64,000 nt of DNA, taken from Bradyrhizobium yuanmingense (GTDB taxonomy: Bacteria; Pseudomonadota; Alphaproteobacteria; Rhizobiales; Xanthobacteraceae). Location: positions 1 to 64,000 of the forward strand of contig NZ_JARFML010000032.1 of NCBI RefSeq assembly GCF_029167105.1, read 5' to 3'. Made by a program: the position numbers and the translations under genes. How positions within the stretch are numbered: position 1 is the first letter of the stretch; the number at the start of each line of letters is the position of its first letter. The notes beneath the pieces are model-generated. The model was not told the origin of the DNA and searched no databases. It worked only from the letters and a program-made list of their open reading frames with translations. Below, one piece after another: positions 53,367-64,000 of the stretch.

Positions 53367-54977
53367 ATGTCAGAAACCGACGTCATCATCATCGGCGCGG
53401 GCCACAACGGCCTCACCTGCGCGGCCTATCTCGCGATGGCGGGCCTGCGCGTGCGCGTGGTCGAGCGGCGCAAGGTGGTCGGCGGTGCCGCGGTGACCGA
53501 GGAGTTTCACCCCGGCTTTCGCAATTCTGTCGCCGCCTACACCGTGAGCCTGCTCAATCCGCAGGTGATCCGTGACCTCAGGCTCGCCGAACAGGGCCTG
53601 CGCATCGTCGAGCGGCGTGCGCAGAATTTTCTGCCCGCGCCGGATGGCAGCTATCTCCTCACCGGCGAGGGGCGGACGAAAGCCTCGGTGGCGCGGCTCA
53701 GCGCGCATGATGCGGAAGCGCTCGACGGCTTCGCCCGCGAGCTGGAAGACATCGCCGACGTGCTCAGGCGGTTCGTGCTGCGCGCGCCTCCGAACCTGCT
53801 CGACGGTTTTGGCACCAACGCGATCCGCGAGGCCGTGAACGCTTTGCAGAGCGCCAACATTCTGCGCGGCCTGACGCTGGAACAGAGCCGCAGCCTGCTG
53901 GATCTGTTCACGCGCTCGGCCGGCGAGATGCTGGATGAACGTTTCGAGCATGATCTGGTCAAGGCGCTGTTCGGCTTCGACGCCATCGTCGGCAACTATG
54001 CCAGCCCCTACGCCGCGGGCTCGGCCTATGTGATGCTGCATCACGCCTTCGGCGAGGTGAACGGCAAGAAGGGGGTCTGGGGCCACGCCATCGGCGGCAT
54101 GGGCGCGATCACGCAGGCGATGGCGCGCGCGGCACGCGACCGCGGCGTCATGATTGAAACGGATGCCGGTGTGCGCGAGGTCATCGTCGAGCGCGATCGC
54201 GCCGTCGGCGTCGTGCTGGAGAACGGCTCTGCGATCCGCGCAAAGTATGTGGCGGCCAATGTCAATCCGAAGCTGCTCTACACGCAACTGATCGCGGCCG
54301 ATGCTCTGCCTGCGGACTTCCTCGCCCGCATGCGGCATTGGAAGAACGGCTCCGGCACCTTCCGGATGAATGTGGCGCTGGACCGCCTGCCGTCCTTCAC
54401 GGCGCTCTCAGGCGGGGGCGATCACCTCAGCTCCGGCATCATCCTGGCGCCGAGTCTCGGCTATATGGACCGCGCCTGGAGCGATGCGCGCGCGCAGGGC
54501 TGGAGCCGCGAGCCCGTGGTGGAAATGCTGATCTCCTCGACGCTCGACGACACGCTGGCCCCGGCCGGCAAGCATGTCGCGAGCCTGTTCTGCCAGCATG
54601 TCGCCCCGGAGCTTCCCGACGGAAAATCGTGGGACGACCATCGCGACGAGGTCGCCGATCTCATGATCGCGACGGTGGACAAGTACGCCCCGGGCTTCGC
54701 GGCGAGCGTGCTCGGCCGCCAGATCCTGTCTCCGCTCGATCTCGAGCGGCAGTTCGGGCTGCTCGGCGGCGACATCTTCCACGGCGCGCTGACGCTGAAC
54801 CAGCTGTTCTCGGCCCGGCCGATGCTGGGCCACGCCGATTATCGCGGGCCGCTGAGAGGCCTCTACCATTGCGGCTCGGGCGCCCATCCCGGCGGCGGCG
54901 TTACCGGCGCGCCCGGCCATAACGCCGCGCAGGCGATCCTGCGGGATCACCGCGCCCTGTTCGGAAGCCGTGGATAG
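53367..54977 (+). CDS. FAD-dependent oxidoreductase, phytoene desaturase/CrtI-like
   Basis: 536 aa. Dinucleotide-binding opening DVIIIGAGHNGLTCAAYLAMAGLRVRVVERRKVVGGAAVTEEFHPGF and a C-terminal FAD block LYHCGSGAHPGGGVTGAPGHNAAQ, as in CrtI-type and RetSat-like amine-oxidase-fold enzymes. No other carotenoid gene is present, so the substrate is open. The ATG at 53367 follows a REP element with no strong ribosome site. Confidence 0.82.
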   Translation: MSETDVIIIGAGHNGLTCAAYLAMAGLRVRVVERRKVVGGAAVTEEFHPGFRNSVAAYTVSLLNPQVIRDLRLAEQGLRIVERRAQNFLPAPDGSYLLTGEGRTKASVARLSAHDAEALDGFARELEDIADVLRRFVLRAPPNLLDGFGTNAIREAVNALQSANILRGLTLEQSRSLLDLFTRSAGEMLDERFEHDLVKALFGFDAIVGNYASPYAAGSAYVMLHHAFGEVNGKKGVWGHAIGGMGAITQAMARAARDRGVMIETDAGVREVIVERDRAVGVVLENGSAIRAKYVAANVNPKLLYTQLIAADALPADFLARMRHWKNGSGTFRMNVALDRLPSFTALSGGGDHLSSGIILAPSLGYMDRAWSDARAQGWSREPVVEMLISSTLDDTLAPAGKHVASLFCQHVAPELPDGKSWDDHRDEVADLMIATVDKYAPGFAASVLGRQILSPLDLERQFGLLGGDIFHGALTLNQLFSARPMLGHADYRGPLRGLYHCGSGAHPGGGVTGAPGHNAAQAILRDHRALFGSRG

Positions 54978-55154
54978 GCCTGTGGATTGGTTGTGGACAG
55001 GCTGTCGAAAGGCCTGTGAGCGGCCAGAGGAGGCCTGGGCGATACCGCCAGGAGCGATCCTGGGAAAGCCGGTGGGAAATCGGCGGGGCGCTCAGGGGAA
55101 AAGTGGTGGACAAGGTCCGGACAAGCAGGAGGATAAGCTGTGAAATCGGGCGGC

Positions 55155-55193
55155 AAAAACGACCTCGCCCGCCAGGGGAAACCCCAGCGGGCG
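55155..55193 (-). terminator. Intrinsic terminator of the Flp pilin gene
   Basis: On the minus strand CGCCCGC and GCGGGCG (with an inner GGGG/CCCC) form a stem, followed by GTCGTTTTT. It lies about 60 nt past the pilin stop. The rest of 54978-55249 shows no gene. Confidence 0.65.
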
Positions 55194-55249
55194 GTGATCA
55201 GGAACAGCCTTTGAAGAAAATAGCCCCCGCTGGGAAATGGCGGCGGAAA

Positions 55250-55414
55250 TTACTTCAAGGAGGTGCTAATCGAAGTGAACTTCTCGTTCATGGTGGTGCC
55301 CAGGCCGTTCACCACGGTAATGATCGCCAGGGCGATACCCGCGGCAATCAGGCCGTATTCGATTGCGGTTGCACCGGACTCGTCCGACCAGAACTTCTGA
55401 ACCATGCGCTTCAA
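55250..55414 (-). CDS. Flp family type IVb pilin
   Basis: 54 aa prepilin: short basic leader, then the cleavage region DESG/ATAIEYGLIAAGIALAIITVV, the class IVb signature with Gly at -1 and Glu at +5 of the mature protein, and a tail GLGTTMNEKFTSIST. The start is a TTG at 55414 with GGAGG 6 nt upstream; the ATG at 55405 is an alternative. It would be processed by a CpaA/TadV peptidase and assembled by a Tad system, none of which is in this window. Confidence 0.88.
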   Translation of the reverse strand: MKRMVQKFWSDESGATAIEYGLIAAGIALAIITVVNGLGTTMNEKFTSISTSLK

Positions 55415-55569
55415 GACTCGCCTCCGTTTCAATTGCAAGCTGCGTGGGCTTGCTTGTACATCCGAAAATATACGTGGGCACCCGCTACAGGCGCGTTAAC
55501 GCGGAACCCTTAACTTGTCCGGAAACTGGGCGTTAAAAGTTCCAAAAATTGAACTCAACGGACCCCTGA

Positions 55570-56457
55570 ATGCAGCCTTCCCCGACCCATCGCGCCAGCT
55601 TTGCGATCGGCAGCGAAGCCGACGCCAAGCACGTCGTCGACGTGCTCACCGAGGTGTTTTTCGATGGCGATGCGGCGGTCGCCGCGTTCGAGCGGCCCGA
55701 CGGACGCTGGGACGTCACGTTGCATTTCGCCGCAGCGCCCGATCAGGCATGGCTGCGCGAACTCGTTGCAACTTCAGCAGGAAATGAGATCGCGGCGACG
55801 CTCGTCTTCGACACTGTCGAAGCCAAGGACTGGGTCAAGGCCAGCCTTGAAGATCTCGTCCCGGTGCCGGCCGGCCGCTTCGTCGTGCACGGCAGCCACG
55901 ATCGCGACCGTGTGGCGCCGAACAAACTCGCCATCGAGATCGAGGCGGCGCTCGCCTTCGGCACCGGTCACCATGGCACGACGCGCGGCTGTTTACTTCT
56001 GCTTGACCATGTCCTGAAGAGCTCCCGCCCGAGGAGCCTGCTCGATCTCGGCACCGGCACGGGCGTGCTGGCGATCGCGGCGGCGAAGGCGCTGCATCGC
56101 GCGGTGCTGGCTTCCGACATCGATCCGCCGTCGGTCCGGGTGGCCGCCGAGAACGCCACGCTGAACGAAGTTGGCAACCATGTGCGGGTGATCCGCGCCA
56201 CCGGCTTTGCCGCGCCGGATTTTGCGCGTGCAGGCCCGTTCGACCTGGTGCTCGCCAATATCCTTGCCAATCCGTTGCGGCAATTGGCGAACCCGATGAC
56301 GCGGCACCTTGCGCCTGGCGCCCGCATCATCCTCTCCGGCCTATTGACGCACCAAGCGCCCGCCGTGATCGGCGCCTACCGCACCCGCGGCCTCGTGCCG
56401 GTGAAGCATCTGCGCATCGAGGGGTGGAGCAGTCTGTTGCTGAGGAAGGTCGGATGA
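55570..56457 (+). CDS. prmA: Ribosomal protein L11 methyltransferase
   Basis: 295 aa. N-terminal substrate-recognition part and a C-terminal class I methyltransferase domain: AFGTGHHGTTRGCLLLLDHV, LLDLGTGTGVLAIAAAK (SAM motif I), ASDIDPPSVRVAAENA, and VLANILANPL (the NxLA-type catalytic block). It trimethylates lysines of ribosomal protein L11. Confidence 0.92.
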   Translation: MQPSPTHRASFAIGSEADAKHVVDVLTEVFFDGDAAVAAFERPDGRWDVTLHFAAAPDQAWLRELVATSAGNEIAATLVFDTVEAKDWVKASLEDLVPVPAGRFVVHGSHDRDRVAPNKLAIEIEAALAFGTGHHGTTRGCLLLLDHVLKSSRPRSLLDLGTGTGVLAIAAAKALHRAVLASDIDPPSVRVAAENATLNEVGNHVRVIRATGFAAPDFARAGPFDLVLANILANPLRQLANPMTRHLAPGARIILSGLLTHQAPAVIGAYRTRGLVPVKHLRIEGWSSLLLRKVG

Positions 56458-56496
56458 ACTAACCGCGTCGCGACGGCGGTGCGATCCCTCGCCCCG

Positions 56497-56676
56497 CTAT
56501 TCCGCCGGCTTCTTGTCGCGGCGTGACGCGCCCTGCCCCTGCAAAGCGCGCCTGGCGCGGCGCTCGGCGAAACGGTCGATCATCTGGCTGATGAGGCCGC
56601 GCCGCTTCTTCGGTACTGCCGCTGTCGGAGCGCGGCGCGCCGGCGGCGAAATCTTCTCAAAGGTGAACGCTGGCAT
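56497..56676 (-). CDS. Small basic hypothetical protein
   Basis: 59 aa (MPAFTFEKISPPARRAPT..., then KKRRGLISQMIDRFAERRARRAL). GAGGGGACA lies upstream of the ATG at 56676. Very basic with one amphipathic helix. No family recognised; it is convergent with prmA. Confidence 0.55.
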   Translation of the reverse strand: MPAFTFEKISPPARRAPTAAVPKKRRGLISQMIDRFAERRARRALQGQGASRRDKKPAE

Positions 56677-56863
56677 CGTGTGTCCCCTCGCCGTTGAGAT
56701 GAACCACCCGCTCGAATTTCCCTGTTATCCGGACGAAGCGCAACTGCCGCATCCTTTACTCCACTCAATTCGAATGGAACTATTTCAAGCACGGTCCATG
56801 CCAGATGCGACGCAAATGCGTCTACATTGCGGACTGATCTCCATGATCCTAAAGTGATCCACC

Positions 56864-58693
56864 ATGTTCGAAGCGCACTTCCAGACATTCGAGGAGCCGG
56901 AGGCCGGCGTCGCCTTGGCGGCACGACTGGCCGCACTTCGCGAAGAACTTGCCCGTCGCAAGTTGATCGGCTTCGTCGTGCCACGTGCCGATCAGCAGCA
57001 GAACGAATATGTACCGCCATCGGAAGAGCGGCTCGCCTGGCTGACCGGCTTTACCGGCTCGGCGGGACTAGCAATGGTTCTGCCGCATGAGGCTGCGCTG
57101 TTCGTCGACGGCCGCTACACGCTGCAAGCCGCCAAGCAGGTCGATACCAGGGCATGGGCGGTGGAATCGCTGATCGATCCGCCGCCGGAGAGCTGGGTGG
57201 CGGCGCATCTGAAAACCGGCGACCGCCTCGGATTTGATCCGTGGCTGCACACTTTTTCGGCAGCCGAACGATTGTCCGCCGCCTGCGCCAAGGCCGGGGC
57301 CGAGCTGGTCGCGGTCGACAGCAATCCGATCGACGCGATCTGGCAGGACCGGCCGCAGCCGCCGCTCGCCCCCGTCGCGGTACACAGCCTTCAGCATGCC
57401 GGTGTCGCTGAAGCGGAGAAGCTGACGCAGATCAGGGCCGAGATTGCCAAGCTCGGCACCGATGCCTTGGTGCTGTCGGACAGCCACGCGGTGGCCTGGA
57501 CCTTCAACATCCGCGGAGCCGACGTCGCCCATACGCCGCTGCCACTGTCCTACGCGCTGGTGCCGAAGGACGGCCGTCCCACTATCTTCATCGACCACCG
57601 CAAGCTCTCCAATCTCACGCGCGACCATCTCGAGCAGTCCGCCGACGTGCGCGAACCGGACGCGATGGCGCCGACGCTGATGGCGCTGGCCAAGAGCGGT
57701 GGATCGATCGCGCTCGACAACGCCACCGCGGCCGACGCGCTCAGCCGGCTGATCACCGGCGCCGGCGGCAAGCCGGTGCGCGGCAGCGACCCTGTTGCAC
57801 TCCTGAAGGCGGTCAAGAACGCGACCGAGATCAAGGGCACCAAGACGGCTCACCTGCGCGACGCCGTGGCGCTGGCGCGCTTCCTCGCATGGATCGATCG
57901 CGAGGCGCCAAGCGGCAAGCTCACCGAGATCGACGCGGTCGAGGCGCTGGAAACCTTCCGCCGCGACACCGGCCCGCTCAGGGACGTCTCGTTCCCGACC
58001 ATCTCCGGCACCGGCCCGAACGGCGCCATCGTGCATTACCGCGTCACCCGCAAGAGCAACCGGCGGATCGCGCCCGGCGATCTCCTGCTGATCGATTCCG
58101 GCGCGCAATATGAAGACGGCACCACCGACGTCACGCGCACCATGGCGGTAGGCGAGCCGACGGATGAGATGCGCGACCGCTTCACCCGCGTGCTGCGCGG
58201 CCACATCGCGATCGCGCGCGCCGTCTTTCCGGACGGCACCACGGGCGCGCAACTCGACACGCTGGCGCGGCAACATCTCTGGGCCGTCGGGCTCGATTTC
58301 GAGCACGGCACCGGCCACGGCGTCGGCAGCTATCTCTCGGTGCACGAAGGACCGGCGCGAATTTCGAAGCTCGGCACCACGCCGCTGAAGCGCGGCATGA
58401 TCCTGTCCAACGAGCCTGGCTATTACAAGACCGATGGCTTCGGCATCCGCATCGAGAATCTCGAGCTGGTCGTCGCCGCCGACATCAAGGGTGCCGAGAA
58501 GCCGATGAACGCGTTCGAGACGCTGACCCTGGCACCGATTGACCGTCGCCTGATCGATGTCGCGATGCTGAGCCGCGACGAGCTCGATTGGCTGAACGCG
58601 TACCATGCGCGCGTCAGGGACGACGTGCGGCCGGCGCTGGATGAGGCAACAAAGGCCTGGCTCGATCAGGCCACGGCGGAGCTGAGGGCGTAG
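56864..58693 (+). CDS. Aminopeptidase P family protein (M24B)
   Basis: 609 aa, the long three-domain form of Xaa-Pro aminopeptidase. Two creatinase-type N-terminal domains, then a C-terminal pita-bread domain with the five metal ligands in LLIDSGAQYEDGTTDVTRT (two Asp), GTGHGVGSYLSVHE (His), LSNEPGYY (Glu) and FGIRIENLELV (Glu). It removes N-terminal residues before proline in the cytosol, probably with Mn. Confidence 0.92.
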   Translation: MFEAHFQTFEEPEAGVALAARLAALREELARRKLIGFVVPRADQQQNEYVPPSEERLAWLTGFTGSAGLAMVLPHEAALFVDGRYTLQAAKQVDTRAWAVESLIDPPPESWVAAHLKTGDRLGFDPWLHTFSAAERLSAACAKAGAELVAVDSNPIDAIWQDRPQPPLAPVAVHSLQHAGVAEAEKLTQIRAEIAKLGTDALVLSDSHAVAWTFNIRGADVAHTPLPLSYALVPKDGRPTIFIDHRKLSNLTRDHLEQSADVREPDAMAPTLMALAKSGGSIALDNATAADALSRLITGAGGKPVRGSDPVALLKAVKNATEIKGTKTAHLRDAVALARFLAWIDREAPSGKLTEIDAVEALETFRRDTGPLRDVSFPTISGTGPNGAIVHYRVTRKSNRRIAPGDLLLIDSGAQYEDGTTDVTRTMAVGEPTDEMRDRFTRVLRGHIAIARAVFPDGTTGAQLDTLARQHLWAVGLDFEHGTGHGVGSYLSVHEGPARISKLGTTPLKRGMILSNEPGYYKTDGFGIRIENLELVVAADIKGAEKPMNAFETLTLAPIDRRLIDVAMLSRDELDWLNAYHARVRDDVRPALDEATKAWLDQATAELRA

Positions 58694-58750
58694 GCTCGTC
58701 GTTGTGCATAGCGCTACGCGATTTGCGCAACGCTCTTTCCGCATTACAGC

Positions 58751-58854
58751 TGTCATGCCCCGCGAAGGCGGGGCATCCCACTACGCCGCACCATCTCGGC
58801 TCAATCACTCCCGGCTCTGAAATACTGGATTCCCCGCCTTCGCGGGAAATGACA
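58751..58854. repeat. REP-like element
   Basis: TGTCATGCCCCGCGAAGGCGGGG... and its inverted partner ...CCCCGCCTTCGCGGG-AAATGACA, each with its own stem (CCCCGC/GCGGGG). It fills most of the 313 nt gap between the peptidase and efflux genes; nothing else is seen there. Confidence 0.78.
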
Positions 58855-59006
58855 CCTGCTTTGTGGCACGAGCAGCGCGCCCAAACGGTCGCCATCGTGC
58901 CCTCATCATAACCGTCCCGAAATCCGAATAGCCGCATTCCGAATCGCTGATATCGATCTTGCGCGGGAACGCTACAGTCGATTCGAATTCGGACGACGGA
59001 CGACCT

Positions 59007-60284
59007 ATGCACGGCATGATCAGCAGGCCGCCGGACACGGCGACGAAAAACATCGCGACCTCGCGCCTGGTGTTGCTGCTGCTGGTGGTGATGACCGGGG
59101 TCGCACCGATCTCGCTCTACATCCTGGTTCCGGCGCTGCCGGTGCTGGCGACGGATTTCGGCAGCGACATCTCGATCGCGCAGATGACGGTGTCGCTCTA
59201 CATGGTCGGCATCGCACTGTCGCAGCTGATCATGGGCCCGCTGTCGGACCGGTTCGGGCGGCGTCCGGTGCTGCTCGGAGGACTTGCACTGATGGCGGCG
59301 GCTAGCGTCGCCTGCATTTTCGCCGAGACCCTGCCGCAATTGATTGCCGCACGCTTCTTTCAGGCGCTCGGCGGCGCATCCGGCATGGTGATCAGCCGGG
59401 CCATCATCCGCGACATCTACGAGCGCGACCGCGTCGCCTCGATGATCAGCCTCGTGGTCGCGGCGCTGATGATCGGGCAGATGGTCTCGCCGCTCACCGG
59501 CGGCCTGATCGAGACCGCGTTCGGCTGGCGCGCGATCTTCTATGCCATCACCATAGCGGCCATCGTCGTTGCCGTCGCAATCGCCTTGGCGCTGCCTGAG
59601 ACCCGCCGCAGCCGCGCCGCCGGCAGCGGCTTCCGCGGCGATCTCGGCATGCTGATCCGCAATCGCGCCTTCGTCGGCTATGTGATGTGCCAAGTGCTGG
59701 CGTCCCAGATCATCTTCACCTTCGCCGGCGGCGGGCCCTACATCGTGGTGACGCAGATGGGCCGCAGCAGCGCCGAATACGGCGCCTGGTTCGCGACGAC
59801 GGGCTTTGCGTTTCTGGTCGGCAATCTGCTCTGCGTGCGCTTTGCGCCGCGGCACTCGCTGGAGAAGCTGATCTGGTTCGGGCTCGCCCTGCAGCTCTGC
59901 GGCAGTCTTGCGAACCTGCTCTGGAGCTTCGTCGGCTGGAACGAGGCGCCCGCCTGGCTGTTCGGCACCCAGATGATCGTGATGGCCGGCAACGCCTTCG
60001 TGATGGCGAATTCCGCCGCCGGCGCTATCAGCATCCGTCCCGAAGCGGCGGGCACCGCCTCGGGCGCGATGGGCTTCCTGCAGCAAGGCATTGGCGCGCT
60101 GATGTCGCAGTTCGGCGCCTATCTCGGCGGCCACTCCGCAACGACGCTGCCGCTGATCTCAGCGGTGCTCGCGATCTCGATCCTTTGCGCCTGCGTGATG
60201 ATGTTCGTCGTGCCCCGCCGCGAGGCGGTAGCGAGCGAGGCGCTGATCGGGCAGGCCGAGGAGGATGAGACGGGGATGATGTGA
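59007..60284 (+). CDS. Bcr/CflA-type multidrug efflux MFS transporter
   Basis: 425 aa, 12 transmembrane helices. MFS motif A is clear (GPLSDRFGRRPVLLGG), and the LYILVPALPVLATDFGSDISIAQMTVSLYMVGIALSQLIMGPLSDR opening and RAIIRDIYERDRVASMIS loop are typical of the Bcr/CflA drug-resistance group. It exports small drugs or metabolites by proton antiport. The ATG at 59007 gives MHGMISRPPD; a codon at 58959 is less likely. Confidence 0.87.
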   Translation: MHGMISRPPDTATKNIATSRLVLLLLVVMTGVAPISLYILVPALPVLATDFGSDISIAQMTVSLYMVGIALSQLIMGPLSDRFGRRPVLLGGLALMAAASVACIFAETLPQLIAARFFQALGGASGMVISRAIIRDIYERDRVASMISLVVAALMIGQMVSPLTGGLIETAFGWRAIFYAITIAAIVVAVAIALALPETRRSRAAGSGFRGDLGMLIRNRAFVGYVMCQVLASQIIFTFAGGGPYIVVTQMGRSSAEYGAWFATTGFAFLVGNLLCVRFAPRHSLEKLIWFGLALQLCGSLANLLWSFVGWNEAPAWLFGTQMIVMAGNAFVMANSAAGAISIRPEAAGTASGAMGFLQQGIGALMSQFGAYLGGHSATTLPLISAVLAISILCACVMMFVVPRREAVASEALIGQAEEDETGMM

Positions 60285-60305
60285 GGGACGCCGAGTAGAG
60301 TCCCT

Positions 60306-60380
60306 CTGCGGAACGATTCTGGATCGCTTCCGCCTTCGCCGAGGCTTCGGCGGACAAGTCGCTACGCTCGCAATGACGAC
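60306..60380. repeat. Decayed REP-like element
   Basis: GCGGAACGATTCTGGATCGC...GCTTCGGCGGACAAGTCGC...CGCTCGCAATGACG has the form of a dispersed Bradyrhizobium repeat, with a CCGCC...GGCGG stem, after the efflux gene. Confidence 0.55.
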
Positions 60381-60399
60381 GCGGAGAGAGCAGTGCCAA

Positions 60400-60430
60400 A
60401 AATGAGAGGCGGGGCTGGGCCCCGCCTCTC
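60400..60430 (-). terminator. Rho-independent terminator of ppdK
   Basis: GAGAGGCGGGGC-TGG-GCCCCGCCTCTC, a perfect 12 bp stem. On the minus strand it is followed by ATTTTT, 24 nt after the ppdK stop. Confidence 0.85.
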
Positions 60431-60453
60431 TCAATTCAAGTCTGTGTTTCGGC

Positions 60454-63381
<2,928 letters not shown>

Positions 63382-63477
63382 AGCTTGCACACAACCTGCG
63401 AGAGGAATGGGAAATCGCGGGCCTTACACCACTTTGGGCGGGCCCGCGCAAGACGGACAGTTCCGAAAAGTGAACGC

Positions 63478-63633
63478 CTAGAAGCGGAGCCACTTCAGGA
63501 GCCCGAGCCCGATCGCGCCGTTGACGATGAGGAAGATCGCGACGATGAGGTTGAGAAGCCGCGGCATGATCAGGATGAGCACGCCCGCAATCAACGACAG
63601 GATCGGCGAAATGTGGGCGACGGTGATGTGCAT
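63478..63633 (-). CDS. DUF3096 family small membrane protein
   Basis: 51 aa, MHITVAHISPILSLIAGVLIL... with two hydrophobic helices and GAIGLGLLKWLRF at the end, matching the tiny DUF3096 membrane proteins of Rhizobiales. Function unknown. Confidence 0.8.
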   Translation of the reverse strand: MHITVAHISPILSLIAGVLILIMPRLLNLIVAIFLIVNGAIGLGLLKWLRF

Positions 63634-63854
63634 GAATTATCTTTCTGTGAGGTGAGACGAATCGCGCGGATCATAACCCGCTGGGTTCCGGGAGTAGAGA
63701 TGCGCAAGGGCTGCTGCGAGTTCCGGCCTCACGAAAACTGCCCGAAATTGCCGCTGTTACGGCAGTCATTTTCCCGGAACATTGGCTTGAGGCATGCATT
63801 GGCAACCGGTCGCGCCGCTGGCGCGTCCGCAGAATCACGTCGAAGGAGTTGTCC

Positions 63855-64000
63855 ATGCGGAACAGGATTTTTGCTCTCGCAGCGCTCGCGGCCGCAACCG
63901 GCGCGCCCCTTGCGGCGCAGGCGCAAAGCGATGTCACGATCGGACGCGCGCCCGCCATGGTCGACGGCGCGCCGACGATTGCCGTCGAACAGCGGCCCGC
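63855..64000 (+). CDS. Exported protein, 3' part outside the window
   Basis: Open to the window edge (48 codons seen). AAGGAG 6 nt before the ATG; signal peptide MRNRIFALAALAAATGAPLAAQA, then SDVTIGRAPAMVDGAPTIAVEQRP. Too little is visible to name a family. Confidence 0.6.
   Translation, partial: MRNRIFALAALAAATGAPLAAQAQSDVTIGRAPAMVDGAPTIAVEQRP

Overview
The window reads as chromosomal DNA of a Bradyrhizobium-type alphaproteobacterium (Rhizobiales). The G+C content is high, several start codons are GTG or TTG behind good Shine-Dalgarno sites, and there are many short palindromic REP-like elements (about 13.7, 32.5, 38.2, 42.0, 53.3, 58.8 and 60.3 kb). Small proteins of kinds common in Rhizobiales (DUF1488, DUF6894-like, DUF3096, DUF1328) are also present. 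I see no rRNA, tRNA or CRISPR array.

Layout. 0-9.5 kb: a large AsmA-type envelope protein; a cytochrome P450 divergent from a TetR regulator with a palindrome between them; rpsU and cspA with leader and terminator hairpins; and a run of tiny hypothetical genes. 9.5-20.4 kb: two GGDEF-EAL cyclic-di-GMP proteins, an MFS carrier, an amino-acid-type binding protein, a D-2-hydroxyacid dehydrogenase next to the 3' stump of a TRAP permease, and a divergent DoxX/LysR pair. 20.5-23.8 kb: a secreted caspase-like protein, a small hypothetical protein and a Gly/His-rich Spy/CpxP-type protein.

23.9-29.4 kb is the most unusual part. A 5.2 kb, lower-G+C insert lies between two 177 bp direct copies of the 3' end of an FAD-linked oxidase (D-lactate/glycolate oxidase type). 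It holds three genes with overlapping stops and starts (GTGA, then ATGA): a calcineurin-like metallophosphoesterase, a CHAT caspase-like protease, and a STAND ATPase fused to a patatin-like domain. The patatin-like domain has lost both catalytic dyad residues (Ser to Ala, Asp to Thr). The architecture and setting suggest a mobile conflict or immunity module that is, to my knowledge, not a named system; this function is inference.

29.2-42 kb: the FAD oxidase, a hot-dog thioesterase, a UvrD-family helicase whose frame runs through a REP element between motifs II and III, an orphan HicB-like protein, small secreted and OmpA proteins, a DUF962 membrane protein, a sugar epimerase, an ICMT-like methyltransferase, a PQQ-type sugar dehydrogenase, aspartate dehydrogenase and tartrate dehydrogenase. 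42-47 kb: a probable aromatic-acid module (MarR regulator with a near-perfect operator over the promoter, ABC binding protein, CYP199-like P450), flanked on both sides by paralogous secreted alpha/beta hydrolases. 47-64 kb: an ABC-2 exporter, L,D-transpeptidase, glycerophosphodiesterase, MFS-spermidine synthase fusion, phytoene-desaturase-like oxidoreductase, Flp pilin, PrmA, aminopeptidase P, a Bcr/CflA efflux pump, and pyruvate phosphate dikinase with a Lys/Ala/Pro-rich N-terminal tail. The window ends inside a small secreted protein.
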